This document shows, piece after piece, positions 27,183 to 36,659 of a DNA stretch of 64,000 nucleotides. Each line of letters begins with the position of its first letter. The first letter of the stretch is position 1. The translations under genes were made by a program, and so were the position numbers. The DNA comes from JALHSW01 sp963720675 (GTDB lineage: Bacteria > Actinomycetota > Acidimicrobiia > IMCC26256 > PALSA-555), in the NCBI GenBank assembly GCA_963720675.1, contig CAVRGH010000003.1, forward strand, positions 235,844 to 299,843. Reading direction: 5' to 3'. A model generated the notes under the pieces. The model was not told where the DNA came from, did not search any database, and worked only from the letters and a program-made list of their open reading frames with translations.

Positions 27183-29248
27183 CGGCGCCGCAACACGTCG
27201 GCCAGGAGGCCGAACGTCAGCACGCCCGCGATGCTCCCGATCAGGATCGGTATCCACTCCGCGACGTTGGTGGAGTCCGCGGTGATCGCCGTCGCGATGT
27301 ACGCGCCCGCGGCCGCCAGCGCGAACGAGAGCCGGCGGCTGGCGCGCCGCACCGTGGCCTCGACACCCTCGAACCCTTTGAACTCGACCTGCAGGTTCGG
27401 TCCCGATCGAGCGCCCACGAGACGCTCCAGCGCCTCGAGCAGCTTCGAGACCCGCGTGCGGAGCTTCTGCCCTTCGTAGAGCATCTCCTGCGGCCGGGCG
27501 ATGACCCGCATCTTGTCGAAGGTCGTGCGGGCGAGGTAGCGGCCCGCGACCGCGAACACGTCGACGTCGGGGTCCAGCTCGGCGGTCGCGTGCTGGATCT
27601 GGGCGAGCGCCTTGCCGGTGAGGATCATCGTCGCCGGGAGCGGCACGTCGAAGCGGATCGCCACGGTCGTGACGTCCTGGAGCATCGGGCCGAGCTGCAG
27701 CTCGTTGAGGGGGAGGTGGCGGTAGCGCGAGACGAGGGAGCCGATCTCGACCTGCAGGCCCTCGACGTCGATGTCGGGCCGGGGACCCGTGCCCGAGAGG
27801 TCCAGCACGGTGTCGGTGAGGAAGACCGAGTCCTCCTGCCAGAAGGCGAGGAGCAGGAGGACGAGCCCCTCGCGAAGCTCGGGTCCGATCTCGCCGACCA
27901 TGCCGAAGTCGAGGAAGTACACCCTGCCGTCCCACCACTTCATGTTCCCGGGGTGGGGATCCGCGTGGAAGAAGCCCTCGGTGAGGATCTGCTTGTAGTA
28001 CGACTCGATCAGCTGCCGCGCGGCTTCGGTGCGCTCGTCGCCGAGCGGCGCGCTCGACAGCGGCCCGCCCTGCACCTCCTCCATCACGAGCAGTCGCCCG
28101 GTGGAGAAGTCGGTGTAGACCGCCGGGACCGCGAGGCGGTGGTACGGCTCGAGGATGCCCCGCATCCGCTCGATGCTCGAGGCCTCCTTGCGGAAGTCGA
28201 GCTCGGCCTGGAGCGACTCCGACAGGTGCTCGACCACGGCAGCGGGGTCGACGACCTGACGCAGGCCGGGGCGCGTCGCGGTCTTGCGGGCGAACACGCC
28301 GAGGAGCCCGAGGTCGCGCATGATCTCCTCGCGCGCTCCGGGCCGCTGCACCTTCACCACGGCGCGCTCACCGGTGGAGAGCGTCGCCCGGTGCACCTGG
28401 GCGATCGAGCCGGTCGCGAGCGGTTCGGGCTCGATGGTCGCGAACACGTCGTCCCAGGGGACGCGCAGCTCCTCCTCCATGACCTCGACGACCTGGGCCT
28501 CGGTGAGCGGCGGCACGTGGTCCCGCAAGGCCGCGAGCTCGTCGATGTACTCGGGTGGCACGAGGTCGGGGCGGGTCGAGAGCACCTGCCCGAGCTTGCA
28601 GAACGTGGGACCGAGCTCCTCGAACGCTTGCCGGAGCCGGCGCGCGGTCTCGCGGGTCTCCGAGCCGTCGGCGTCGCCCTTGCGCCGGGCGAAGAGCTCG
28701 GCGATCCCGTGCTTGGCGATGACACTGGTGATCTTCGCGGCGCGCCCGCTGAGCAGCAGGTCGTCGTCGTCGGCATCTCCGGGTCTCGTGACGACCGGGT
28801 GCTTGGCCCCGTCGAGCGCCGCGGTGTTGACGGTGATCACGGTGCAGTGGGCGGCGTGCGTGATCCGGTTCGGGATGTTGCTGAGGAGGAACTTCTTGTT
28901 GTCCCGCATCCCGGCGTTGCCGACGACGATGACGTCGGCCCGCTCCTCGTCGGCGACCGCCACGATCGCCTCGGCGGGTTGGTCGTCGACGATCACGCGT
29001 GCCCGGCCGCTCGGGCCGGCGATCTCGCCGGCGAGCCGCTGGAGCTCGGCGCGCGTGGCGTTGAGCAGGTGCTCGTCGATGCCGTCCCGATCGTCGCTTC
29101 GGACGCCGTCGGCCAGGTCCGGGTGCGACGGCGGGACGACCTGGACGAGCACGAGCTCGGCGGTGAAGCGGTTCGCCAGGTCGGCGGCCCACTCGACGGC
29201 GCGCTCGGAGGTCTCGCTACGGTCGGTGGCGACGACGATTCGCTGCAC
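27179..29248 (-). CDS. UspA-UbiB (ABC1 kinase-like) fusion protein
   Basis: 689 residues joining two families. Residues 1-145 are a universal stress protein domain (QRIVVATDRSETSERAVEWA, IVVGNAGMRDNKKFLLSNIPNRI). From about 180 it is a UbiB/ADCK atypical kinase with KLGQ at 218-221, the Ala-type loop ATGSIAQV at 278-285, invariant K299, HADPHPGN at 428-435 and DFG at 447-449. Two C-terminal membrane helices follow (about 635-685), as in UbiB. UbiB proteins support isoprenoid lipid or quinone metabolism. The Usp domain could sense ATP or stress. The frame is intact across the junction, so the fusion is real in this assembly. A TAGCGT hexamer precedes the GTG start. Confidence 0.9.
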   Translation of the reverse strand: MQRIVVATDRSETSERAVEWAADLANRFTAELVLVQVVPPSHPDLADGVRSDDRDGIDEHLLNATRAELQRLAGEIAGPSGRARVIVDDQPAEAIVAVADEERADVIVVGNAGMRDNKKFLLSNIPNRITHAAHCTVITVNTAALDGAKHPVVTRPGDADDDDLLLSGRAAKITSVIAKHGIAELFARRKGDADGSETRETARRLRQAFEELGPTFCKLGQVLSTRPDLVPPEYIDELAALRDHVPPLTEAQVVEVMEEELRVPWDDVFATIEPEPLATGSIAQVHRATLSTGERAVVKVQRPGAREEIMRDLGLLGVFARKTATRPGLRQVVDPAAVVEHLSESLQAELDFRKEASSIERMRGILEPYHRLAVPAVYTDFSTGRLLVMEEVQGGPLSSAPLGDERTEAARQLIESYYKQILTEGFFHADPHPGNMKWWDGRVYFLDFGMVGEIGPELREGLVLLLLAFWQEDSVFLTDTVLDLSGTGPRPDIDVEGLQVEIGSLVSRYRHLPLNELQLGPMLQDVTTVAIRFDVPLPATMILTGKALAQIQHATAELDPDVDVFAVAGRYLARTTFDKMRVIARPQEMLYEGQKLRTRVSKLLEALERLVGARSGPNLQVEFKGFEGVEATVRRASRRLSFALAAAGAYIATAITADSTNVAEWIPILIGSIAGVLTFGLLADVLRRR

Positions 29249-29254
29249 AGCGCC

Positions 29255-29260
29255 ACGCTA
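29255..29260 (-). promoter_or_regulatory. -10 hexamer for UspA-UbiB gene
   Basis: On the minus strand TAGCGT lies six bases before the GTG start at 29248, with no Shine-Dalgarno sequence. The divergent cyclase gene starts about 70 bases away. Confidence 0.45.
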
Positions 29261-29326
29261 CCGAGTCACCGGCGATCGAGGCTCCTCGGCGGCGAGGGTG
29301 ACCTGCGTTCGGCAACAATGCCTCCG

Positions 29327-32300
29327 ATGTCGACGACCGAGCCCGCCATTCTCACCCCCGACCAACGGGTACGGGTCTTCATCTCGTCGACCCCGGAGGA
29401 GCTCGCCGACGAGCGGACCGCGGCGCGTCGCGCGATCCGCCGCCTGCACCTGTCGCCCGTCTGGTACGAGTCGGGCGCACGGCCCCACCCTCCCCGCAGC
29501 ATGTACCGGGCCTACGTCGACCAGAGCGACATCTTCGTCGGCATCTACTGGCAACGCTACGGATGGGTCGCCCCCGGGATGGAGATCTCCGGCCTCGAGG
29601 ACGAGTACCAGCTCGCGGCCGGCACGCCGATGCTCCTCTACCTCAAGACGCCGTCCCCCGAGCGCGAACCCCGGCTCGAAGCGTTCCTCGACGACCTCCG
29701 CGCGACCGGTTCCGTGTCGTACCGCTCCTTCACCAGCTCGAAGGAGCTGGAGCGCCTGCTCACCGACGACCTCGCGCTCCTCCTGAGCGAGCACTTCCGC
29801 GGCGCCGCGTCCTCGGCACCCCCGGGACCGGACGTCGGTGCCCAAGCGGCCCTGCCGACCGGCACCGTCACCTTCCTGTTCACCGACATCGAGGCCTCGA
29901 CCCGCCGATGGGAGGAGTCACCTGATGCGATGGCCGACGCGCTCGCGCTCCACAACCGCATCCTCACCGACGCATGCACCGAGAACGGTGGCGTCGTGTT
30001 CAGCACGATGGGCGACGGCATAGCGGTCGCGTTCTCCTCCACCCTGTCCGCGATCACCGCCGTGCTCGGCGCCCAGCGCGCGCTCACGGACGCGACCTGG
30101 CCGCCCGCCACCGGGCCCCTGAAGGTCCGGATGGGACTGCACGCCGACGACGCCGTGGTCCGTGACGGTGAGTACCTCAACCGGCCCTTGAATCGGTGCG
30201 CGCGCCTCATGGCCGCGGCCCACGGCGGCCAGGTCCTGCTCTCGGGCGCGGCGGAGGCCCTGGCGCACGACGCACTCCCCGACGGCGCCGAGGTCGTCGA
30301 CCTGGGTGAGCACCGCCTGCGTGATCTCGCGGAGTCGATGCACGTGTTCCAGCTCGTGCATCGAGCACTGCCCGCCGAGTTCCCGCCACTGCGATCGTTG
30401 GAACAGCCGGGCAACCTCCCCCTCCAGCTCACCTCCTTCGTCGGCCGGACGGCGGACCTGGCCGCCACCCGCGAGGCGCTGGCGCGTTCCCGACTTGTCA
30501 CGCTCGTCGGCCCGGGCGGGGTCGGCAAGACCCGCCTCGCTATCGAGACGGCGGCGTGCGTCGTCCACGAGCACCGCGACGGCTGCTGGTTCATCGAGCT
30601 CGCACCGGCGATCGACGCCGACTCCGCGATCCAGGTCGCGGCCACGAGCCTGGGCGTCGCCCCACGGCCCGGCCTCACCGTCGCGGGGAGCATCGCCGAC
30701 TTCGCCCGCACGCGGCGGATGCTCGTCGTGGTCGACAACTGTGAGCACGTCGTCTCAGAGATCAGTGCGCTGATCGAGCAGCTGCTGCGCATCTGCCCGG
30801 ATGTGCGGCTCCTCGCGACGAGCCGCGAACCGCTCGGTGTGGAAGGAGAGCAGGTCCTGCGCCTCGGTGCCCTCACCCTGGCCGACCCTGATGCGGGCCT
30901 CGAGGCTGATCGGGAACAGCGACGCCGTTCGCCTCTTCGTCGACCGCGCCACCGCGGTGCAGCGCGCCTTCACGCTCGACGAACAGACGGCCGGTCCGGT
31001 CGCGGACATCTGCCGCCACCTCGACGGTGTACCGCTCGCCATCGAGCTCGCGGCCGCACGCGTCGCCGTCATGAGCCCGAGCCAGATCGCCGGGTTGCTC
31101 GACGACCGCTTCCAGCTGCTGACCAGCGGGCGGCGCACCGCGGCGGAACGGCACCAGACCCTCCTCGCCACGGTCGACTGGTCGTACGCGTTGCTCACCC
31201 CCGAGGAGCAAGCCGTCTTCGACGGACTCGGCGTGCTCGTCGGCACGTTCGATGCCGAGACGGTGGCCGCGGTCGTCGATCCCGGCGCCGATCGCTGGCG
31301 CATGCTCGACTCCCTGACCAGCCTGGTCGCGAAGTCGATGGTGCTCTGCGAGGACGTCTCCGGCGGCCCGCCGCGCTACCGACTCCTCGAGACGTTGCGC
31401 CAGTACGCGCTCGAGCGCCTCGAGGACCGCGGCGACGCCGACACCCTGCGCCGCCGGTTCGCCGAACACGAGGTGGAGTTCGCCGAGACGGCGGGAGCGG
31501 CGCTGCTCGGACCCGACGAGCTCGCCTGGCGGCCCCGACTGCGCGCCGAGTTCGACGCCCTGCGAGCCACCGTCCAATGGGCGCTCGAGTCCGAGCACGG
31601 CGATGACGCCGAGCTCGGGGTCCGCGTCGCGGCGGCGCTCGCGCCCTACGCGGTCCACGAAGCCGCGGGTGACATCGCCGCGATCGCGGAGATGGCCATC
31701 CCGCTGGCCCGCACCTCGACGCCGGGGCGCCGCGCGTCGGTGCTCGGATCGGCCGCCTTCGCCTCGTTCCAGAACAAGGGTGATTTCGCCCTCGCCGAGG
31801 CGTTGGCGACCGAGGCGCTCCGGGACGGGCTGGGCGAAGACTGCACCGACCCCGCCTCCGCGTACGCCTCCCTCGTGATGGTGCTGACCTGGACCGGCCG
31901 CATCGACGAGGGCCGACGCGTCCTCGCCGAGGCGTTCGATGCGCTCGAGGCGACCGACGCCAACCAGTACAGCCGAGCGATCCTCCACCAGACCGCAGCC
32001 GCGGTCCTTTCGATGACGGGCGACGTCGAGGAGGCCCGAGCGAGCGCGTCCGATGCCCTCGCACGAGCCCGGCAGGTCGGCTCCCCGTCCGAGATGGCAG
32101 CCGCGCTGTGGACGGCGTGCCTCACCACCATTCGGGACCGCCCCGACGAGGCACTCGAATTCGCCGAGGAGGCGGTCTCGCTCATCCTGGCCGGGGCCAG
32201 TGGGAGCGTCTTCGGCCACGTCATGGCGATGCGCGCCGAGCTCCGGGCTCGGAGCGGCGACGCCGCCGGCGCCGGCGCCGACCTTCGGGAGGCGCTCACC

Positions 32301-32633
32301 TACAGCCGGACGAAGGGCGACCAGGTCATGCTCGCGGTCGGCCTCGACCGGGGGATCCTGGTCTTCGGCCACCTGGGTCGACCCGAGGCGGTCGCGGTGC
32401 TCTCGGGCGCGGTCGGCCCCGAGGGCGCACTCGGTGTGCTCAGCACGTTGCCGCTCGCCGAGCGGGGCGACCGCGACGCGCTCGTCCAGCAGGAGCGCAC
32501 CCAGAGTGCCAGCGTCGACCTCGGACCGGAGGCGTTCGACGCGGCCGTGGCGCGCGGAGCGGCGATGTCACCGGACGAGATCGTCGCCTACGTCGTCGCC
32601 GAGATCGAGCGGTTGACGGGTGAGACCGCTTGA
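29327..32633 (+). CDS. DUF4062-class III cyclase-NTPase (STAND) protein (one frame break)
   Basis: About 1100 residues. N-terminal DUF4062 (about 13-100): VRVFISSTPEELADERTAAR, then YVDQSDIFVGIYWQRYGW. Class III nucleotide cyclase (about 179-345) with both metal aspartates: FLFTDIEAST and STMGDGIAVAF. NB-ARC/AAA-type NTPase with Walker A GPGGVGKT (about 394-401), Walker B MLVVVDNCEH and LLATSREPLG. After a +1 break near 30895 come HLDGVPLAIELAAARV and a helical TPR-like C-terminus. No DNA-binding helix-turn-helix ends it. This is a signal-transducing STAND architecture; cAMP or cGMP output is inferred. Start 29327 is favoured over 29318 by a hexamer at 29314. Confidence 0.85.
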
Positions 32634-32721
32634 CGACCTGGCGACGTGCCGGTCGCAAGGCTCAGATCCTGATGGTCAGGGCGACAACCCGGTCGGCGCC
32701 GGCCCTGTCATGCTGGCGCCC

Positions 32722-33861
32722 ATGCAGAAGCGTCGACGTTCCGGGGTCGCGCCGATCCTGGTCGTCGTCGTGGTGGCCACGGTCGCCCTCGTCGCGCCGA
32801 GCGGGCCGGTCGGAGCCGCCCGTCGCACCGAGATGGTGCCGGACGGGGTCGCGCATGACTGCTCGGTCGACGTGACGAAGCGCCTCGGGCGCTGGATCGC
32901 CGGGGTACCTGATGGCTCGACCATCGAGTTCGCGCGGGACGGTTGCTACCGGGTCGACGGGTCGCTGGTGGTCGAGGACCGGTCGGACCTCACGTTCGAG
33001 GGCAACGGGGCCACCCTCCGGGCCGACACGCCCGGCGACCGGGGCCGTCGACACCTCTGGTTCGTCGGGGGCGAGAACCTTGTCGTGCGCGACCTGACCG
33101 TGCGCGGCGCCAACCCGCATGCGGGTGCCACGCTCCAGGCCTACGACGAGGAGAAGGCGTTCCAGCACGCGTTCACGTTCTCCGGCGTCACCGGCGCGCG
33201 GCTCGAGCACGTCCAGGCGTACGACACGTACGGCGACTTCGTCTACATCGGCGAGGGTGGCAAGGACGACCAGGGCAACCGGCGCTGGAGCTCGGACATC
33301 ACGGTCACCGACTCGACGTTCGCCCGCAGCGGCCGGCAGGGGATCGCGATCACCTCCGGTGAGCACATCACGATCGAGCACAACACGATCACCGACGTCG
33401 CCCGGTCGATGTTCGATCTCGAGGCGAACTCGCCCGAGGGCGGCGCGCTCGACGTGCTCGTCCAGGACAACGTGACCGGCGCGGCGGTCAACTTCTGGCT
33501 GGCGAACAAGGGTGGGGGGAAGGTCCACGACGTCCGGTTCGTCGGCAACCGCATGAAGGCGCGCACCGGCGGCCTCGTGTTCATCTTCGCCCCGAAGGAC
33601 CGGGGCTACCGCGGGCCGTTCCTGTTCAAGGACAACACCCTGCTGGTCGGCAACACCGTGAACGACGAGGGATCGAAAGGCGCGTTCTTCCTCTCGCAGG
33701 TGAAGGACGTGACGATCGAGGGCAACCGGGCCACCTTCCCGAAGGGCGCGGACATGCCCGCCGTCGAGCGGCAGGACGCGCCGCGCACCGTGGTGAACGA
33801 CAACACGTTCAAGAACGCGGGTCCGTTGTTCATCGACACGGTTCGGCCATCGGAGGATTGA
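32722..33861 (+). CDS. Secreted right-handed parallel beta-helix protein
   Basis: 379 residues. A basic start MQKRRRSG and hydrophobic core APILVVVVVATVALVAP form a signal peptide ending near GPVGAA. The mature chain is a parallel beta-helix with repeated strand-turn units (ITVTDSTFARSGRQGIAITSGEHITIEHNTITDVARSMFDLE) as in pectate lyases and other polysaccharide-active proteins. No catalytic residues can be named. The ATG at 32722 is preferred; 32710 is also possible. It lacks the FTG tail of the other secreted proteins here. Surface polysaccharide binding or cleavage is a guess. Confidence 0.8.
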   Translation: MQKRRRSGVAPILVVVVVATVALVAPSGPVGAARRTEMVPDGVAHDCSVDVTKRLGRWIAGVPDGSTIEFARDGCYRVDGSLVVEDRSDLTFEGNGATLRADTPGDRGRRHLWFVGGENLVVRDLTVRGANPHAGATLQAYDEEKAFQHAFTFSGVTGARLEHVQAYDTYGDFVYIGEGGKDDQGNRRWSSDITVTDSTFARSGRQGIAITSGEHITIEHNTITDVARSMFDLEANSPEGGALDVLVQDNVTGAAVNFWLANKGGGKVHDVRFVGNRMKARTGGLVFIFAPKDRGYRGPFLFKDNTLLVGNTVNDEGSKGAFFLSQVKDVTIEGNRATFPKGADMPAVERQDAPRTVVNDNTFKNAGPLFIDTVRPSED

Positions 33862-33914
33862 GGCGGGGCAAAAGGTCTCCTGCGCGCGGCTTTCCCCGAG
33901 GCGATCCGGGCCGG

Positions 33915-33920
33915 TACCGT
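33915..33920 (+). promoter_or_regulatory. -10 hexamer for TerB/Coq4-like gene
   Basis: TACCGT seven bases before the ATG at 33928, no ribosome binding site; leaderless geometry. Confidence 0.5.
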
Positions 33921-33927
33921 CCCCCGA

Positions 33928-34812
33928 ATGGCTGACGATGTCGCGATCGCACGTGGGTTGCTCGGGGCGGCCGCCGTCGGGGACGGCCCCACACCCGAGC
34001 AGCAGGGGCTCATCCAGCACCTGCTGCACGGCTACTTCGGCGTCGACACCGAGCTCGCCACGCTGGCGCCGCTCGATCCGGTGGACTTGGTCGACCTCGT
34101 CGACGAGGAGGACTGTCCTCGTGTCGTGGATCTCCTCGTCGTCGTCGAGTTCTGTCGTCACCCGGCCACTCCCACCCAGGCCGACCGCGTCGAGGAGTAC
34201 GCGCAGGCCCTCGGCGTCGACGAGCCGATGCTCGTGGTGGCGCGTGACGCGCTCATGGACCGCCGGGCGCAGGTGATGGAGGACTGGAGCCGGTTCCAGG
34301 AAGCGTCACCGGTCGAGCCGGGTGTTCGCGCCGATGATCCCGCGCTCGGTGAACGATTCCGGGCGCTCCGGGAGTGCCCCACGGGGAGCCTCGGGCGCGC
34401 GTTCGCCGATTTCTACGAACGCTGGCAGCTGCCGTTCCCGGGTGAGGCGGGAAGCGGCAACGCCGGGCTCGTCGCCCACGACTTCAGCCATGTGCTCGCG
34501 GGATACGAACCCGATGCGCCGGGCGAGCTCGCACTTCAGGCGATGCTCACGAGCGCAACCGGGTTCGAGCACCACTTCTCGGGGCTCGTGGCGTCGTTGT
34601 CGCTCTACGAGGTGGGGATGTTCGAGTATCCCGGGATCAGACCCCGGGTCGGAGGCGTCGACCGGCCGGGTTCGGCCGCGGAGCTCGCCGAAGGGTTCGC
34701 GCGGGGCGAGCGGTGCGGCACCGACTTCCAAGCCATCGACCACCTCGCACGCGCGGAGGATTCGCTCGACGTCGTGCGCGCCGACTGTGGCATCCCCCCG
34801 CGGAGCGTGTGA
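33928..34812 (+). CDS. TerB-like plus Coq4-like two-domain protein
   Basis: 294 residues. The N-terminal 120 (AIARGLLGAAAVGDGPTPEQQGLIQHLL onward) look like a TerB/tellurite-resistance helical domain. Residues about 150-250 resemble Coq4: GSLGRAFADFYERWQLPFPG, then AHDFSHVLAGYEPDAPGELALQ, which contains the Coq4 zinc motif H-D-x2-H-x11-E exactly (H184, D185, H188, E200). Coq4 takes part in ubiquinone ring modification in eukaryotes and proteobacteria; bacterial homologues outside that context are uncharacterised. A metal-dependent lipid or quinone role is inferred. Starts with a leaderless promoter. Confidence 0.75.
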   Translation: MADDVAIARGLLGAAAVGDGPTPEQQGLIQHLLHGYFGVDTELATLAPLDPVDLVDLVDEEDCPRVVDLLVVVEFCRHPATPTQADRVEEYAQALGVDEPMLVVARDALMDRRAQVMEDWSRFQEASPVEPGVRADDPALGERFRALRECPTGSLGRAFADFYERWQLPFPGEAGSGNAGLVAHDFSHVLAGYEPDAPGELALQAMLTSATGFEHHFSGLVASLSLYEVGMFEYPGIRPRVGGVDRPGSAAELAEGFARGERCGTDFQAIDHLARAEDSLDVVRADCGIPPRSV

Positions 34813-34944
34813 CGGCGACGGGTACCAACGCTTCACGACCGGCGGGCGCAGCGAGGTGGTCGAGTTGGGCGGCGACCTCGCCGCAACGAGCGCGCGGCGT
34901 TCGGGGTCTTCGCCACGCTCGTACGCTCACCGGATCGTCACTGC

Positions 34945-35889
34945 TCAACCGGTCCAGCGGCTGCGGTTGATGCGCCGCGCCGTGCGGGGCTGGTCGGGGA
35001 GTGTGGGCGACGCGAACGCGGCGAGGTGCACGACGGCGCCTTCCCACTCGAGCGCGTTGCCGACGACGGCGTCGTCGGCGATCACCCGGTCCCGTCCGAG
35101 GCCGACCGCGTCGGCTGCGGTGGCGTCCGCGTCGAGCACCTGGGCGACGAACGCTTCGGCGTCCTCGATCGTGGCGTGGCCGGGCTCGGTGTGGAGTGCG
35201 TCGACGGCGTAGCCCTGGACGAGGCCAGGCCAGTACTCGGCGAGCGTGGAGGCCTTGTCGAACCAGTCGATGCCGCGCACCGTGCCCGCAATAGAGAGGA
35301 TGACCCCGCGCTGGTCGGGGAGCGGGGTGAGCTCTCCGACGAGGCCGGTCAGGTCGTCGTCGACGCGGCGGTAGACGTCTTCGAGCGCGCTCGTGGCCGA
35401 AGGTGCCGCGAGGTTGGACTGGTACGAGGCGATCCGGTCCCAGACGGCGCCCTGGTCGGCGCGCGCGCCCGCGCCCCGGCGGCGGGACTCGGCGACGTGC
35501 CGGGTCTTGAGGCGGCGCAGGTCGCTCGGTGCGTGGCGGGCGCTGCGGGCCATCTCCCGCGGGGCCCCCCAGCGCCCCGCCTCGACGCAGCTGACCGGCA
35601 CGGAGAGGTGGGTGCCGGCGGGGACGAGGAGCGAGACGTTGAGCGTGCGGTTCTGCTTCGCCCCGATGAGGCTCTCGCCCTCGAGCAGCAGCACGGGCTG
35701 GGTGCCGGCGTTGTGCACGACGAGCTCGGGGACGTCGCCGGAGCCCTGTTCGCCGACGTGCAGCACGCCTGCCGCCTCGGCCTCGGGGCCGGTGAGGTAC
35801 TGCGGCGCTGCGGGCGCGCTCGAGTACACGGGGAACAGTGCGAGTGCTCCACGAACGATCGGGTCCTTGACGGTGAGCTCGAGCTGCAT
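34945..35889 (-). CDS. ARPP-1 family (DUF6569-like) protein
   Basis: 314 residues resembling the ARPP-1 domain family, named for association with ADP-ribosylglycohydrolase and rhodanese-phosphatase genes. Diagnostic pieces are QYLTGPEAEAAGVLHVGEQGSGDVPELVVHNAGTQPVLLLEGESLIGAKQNRTLNVSLLVPAG and the IPVSCVE-like VPVSCVEAGRW. Molecular function is unknown. The ATG at 35889 follows AGGAGGAG. It diverges from the NYN-like nuclease gene, with a 161-base shared upstream region. No ADP-ribosylglycohydrolase is in the window. Confidence 0.78.
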   Translation of the reverse strand: MQLELTVKDPIVRGALALFPVYSSAPAAPQYLTGPEAEAAGVLHVGEQGSGDVPELVVHNAGTQPVLLLEGESLIGAKQNRTLNVSLLVPAGTHLSVPVSCVEAGRWGAPREMARSARHAPSDLRRLKTRHVAESRRRGAGARADQGAVWDRIASYQSNLAAPSATSALEDVYRRVDDDLTGLVGELTPLPDQRGVILSIAGTVRGIDWFDKASTLAEYWPGLVQGYAVDALHTEPGHATIEDAEAFVAQVLDADATAADAVGLGRDRVIADDAVVGNALEWEGAVVHLAAFASPTLPDQPRTARRINRSRWTG

Positions 35890-36050
35890 GCGCGCTCCTC
35901 CTGGTTCGGCGGCGGGTGACCCACAGTGTGGAAGGGGGGTGGGACACGGCTGCCGTGCCGCGTGAGAGACGGGCGCGTTGGCGCGAACTACACGCGCGTA
36001 ACTGTCACACCCCCCGAGGACCCTTGGAGCACAACGACGAGGGGGATCTC

Positions 36051-36542
36051 ATGAGCAAGCACCGGCAACACGTCGGCAGCCGCACGCTGCACCTGGTCGA
36101 CCTGGAGAACCTGCTGGGCGACCGACGCAAGGAAGCGGTCGCGCTCGACGGGCTGCGCCGCTACCTGGCGCTTGCCCGCTGGGAAGCAGGCGACCAGGTC
36201 CTGGTCGCAGCACACCCGGAGATCATCCGGCAGATCGGATTCGTGCCCCCGGTTCCTTGCAGCCTGCACGCAACGGAGGGTGAGGACGCGGCCGACCAGA
36301 TGCTCCTCGCCCACGCACCCGCGGAGCTGGTGGCCCGCCGCTATTCACGCCTTGTCGTGGGCAGCGGCGACGGCATCTTCGTCGACCGAGCGGTCGCCGC
36401 GCGCGCCGGCCAGGTCGGTGTCGCTGTCGTCGCCCGCGCCGACGGCTGCTCGTCGCGATTCCGGCGCCGGGCGTTCCCGATCCTCGACTTCTCGACCGAC
36501 GGTCTGCAGGCCGCGGATCCGGTGCTCGATCTCGCCGCCTGA
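36051..36542 (+). CDS. NYN/PIN-like domain protein
   Basis: 163 residues with a PIN-like Rossmannoid pattern: HLVDLENLLGD (first acidic site D-x-E-N), ALARWEAGDQVLVAAHPEII, EDAADQMLLAHAP (second acidic site) and SRLVVGSGDGIFVDRAVAARAGQVGVAVVARAD (G-S-G-D-G third site). This matches NYN-type RNases that process or degrade RNA with divalent metals. Substrate is unknown. The start has GAGGGGG upstream. It is divergent from the ARPP-1-like gene. Confidence 0.75.
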   Translation: MSKHRQHVGSRTLHLVDLENLLGDRRKEAVALDGLRRYLALARWEAGDQVLVAAHPEIIRQIGFVPPVPCSLHATEGEDAADQMLLAHAPAELVARRYSRLVVGSGDGIFVDRAVAARAGQVGVAVVARADGCSSRFRRRAFPILDFSTDGLQAADPVLDLAA

Positions 36543-36646
36543 GTCCGCTGCTGGTGCTCGCGAGCACCAAAGCCGCGCGTCCGATCGGCGTGCGTCCGGT
36601 GCGGAACGACCACCAAGGCGCACGCCCGGCGCGAAGTCGCCGGGCA

Positions 36647-36652
36647 TAGCAT
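36647..36652 (+). promoter_or_regulatory. -10 hexamer for secreted hydrolase gene
   Basis: TAGCAT seven bases before the ATG at 36660; decides for this ATG over the in-frame GTG at 36654. Confidence 0.5.
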
Positions 36653-36659
36653 CGTGGCG

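Noticed and set aside
34813..34944. Coding-like minus-strand stretch reading EVAAQLDHLAAPAGREALVP downstream of the ARPP-1-like gene
   Set aside because: Needs a frame break to join its parts and has no clear start or stop; may be chance in GC-rich sequence.
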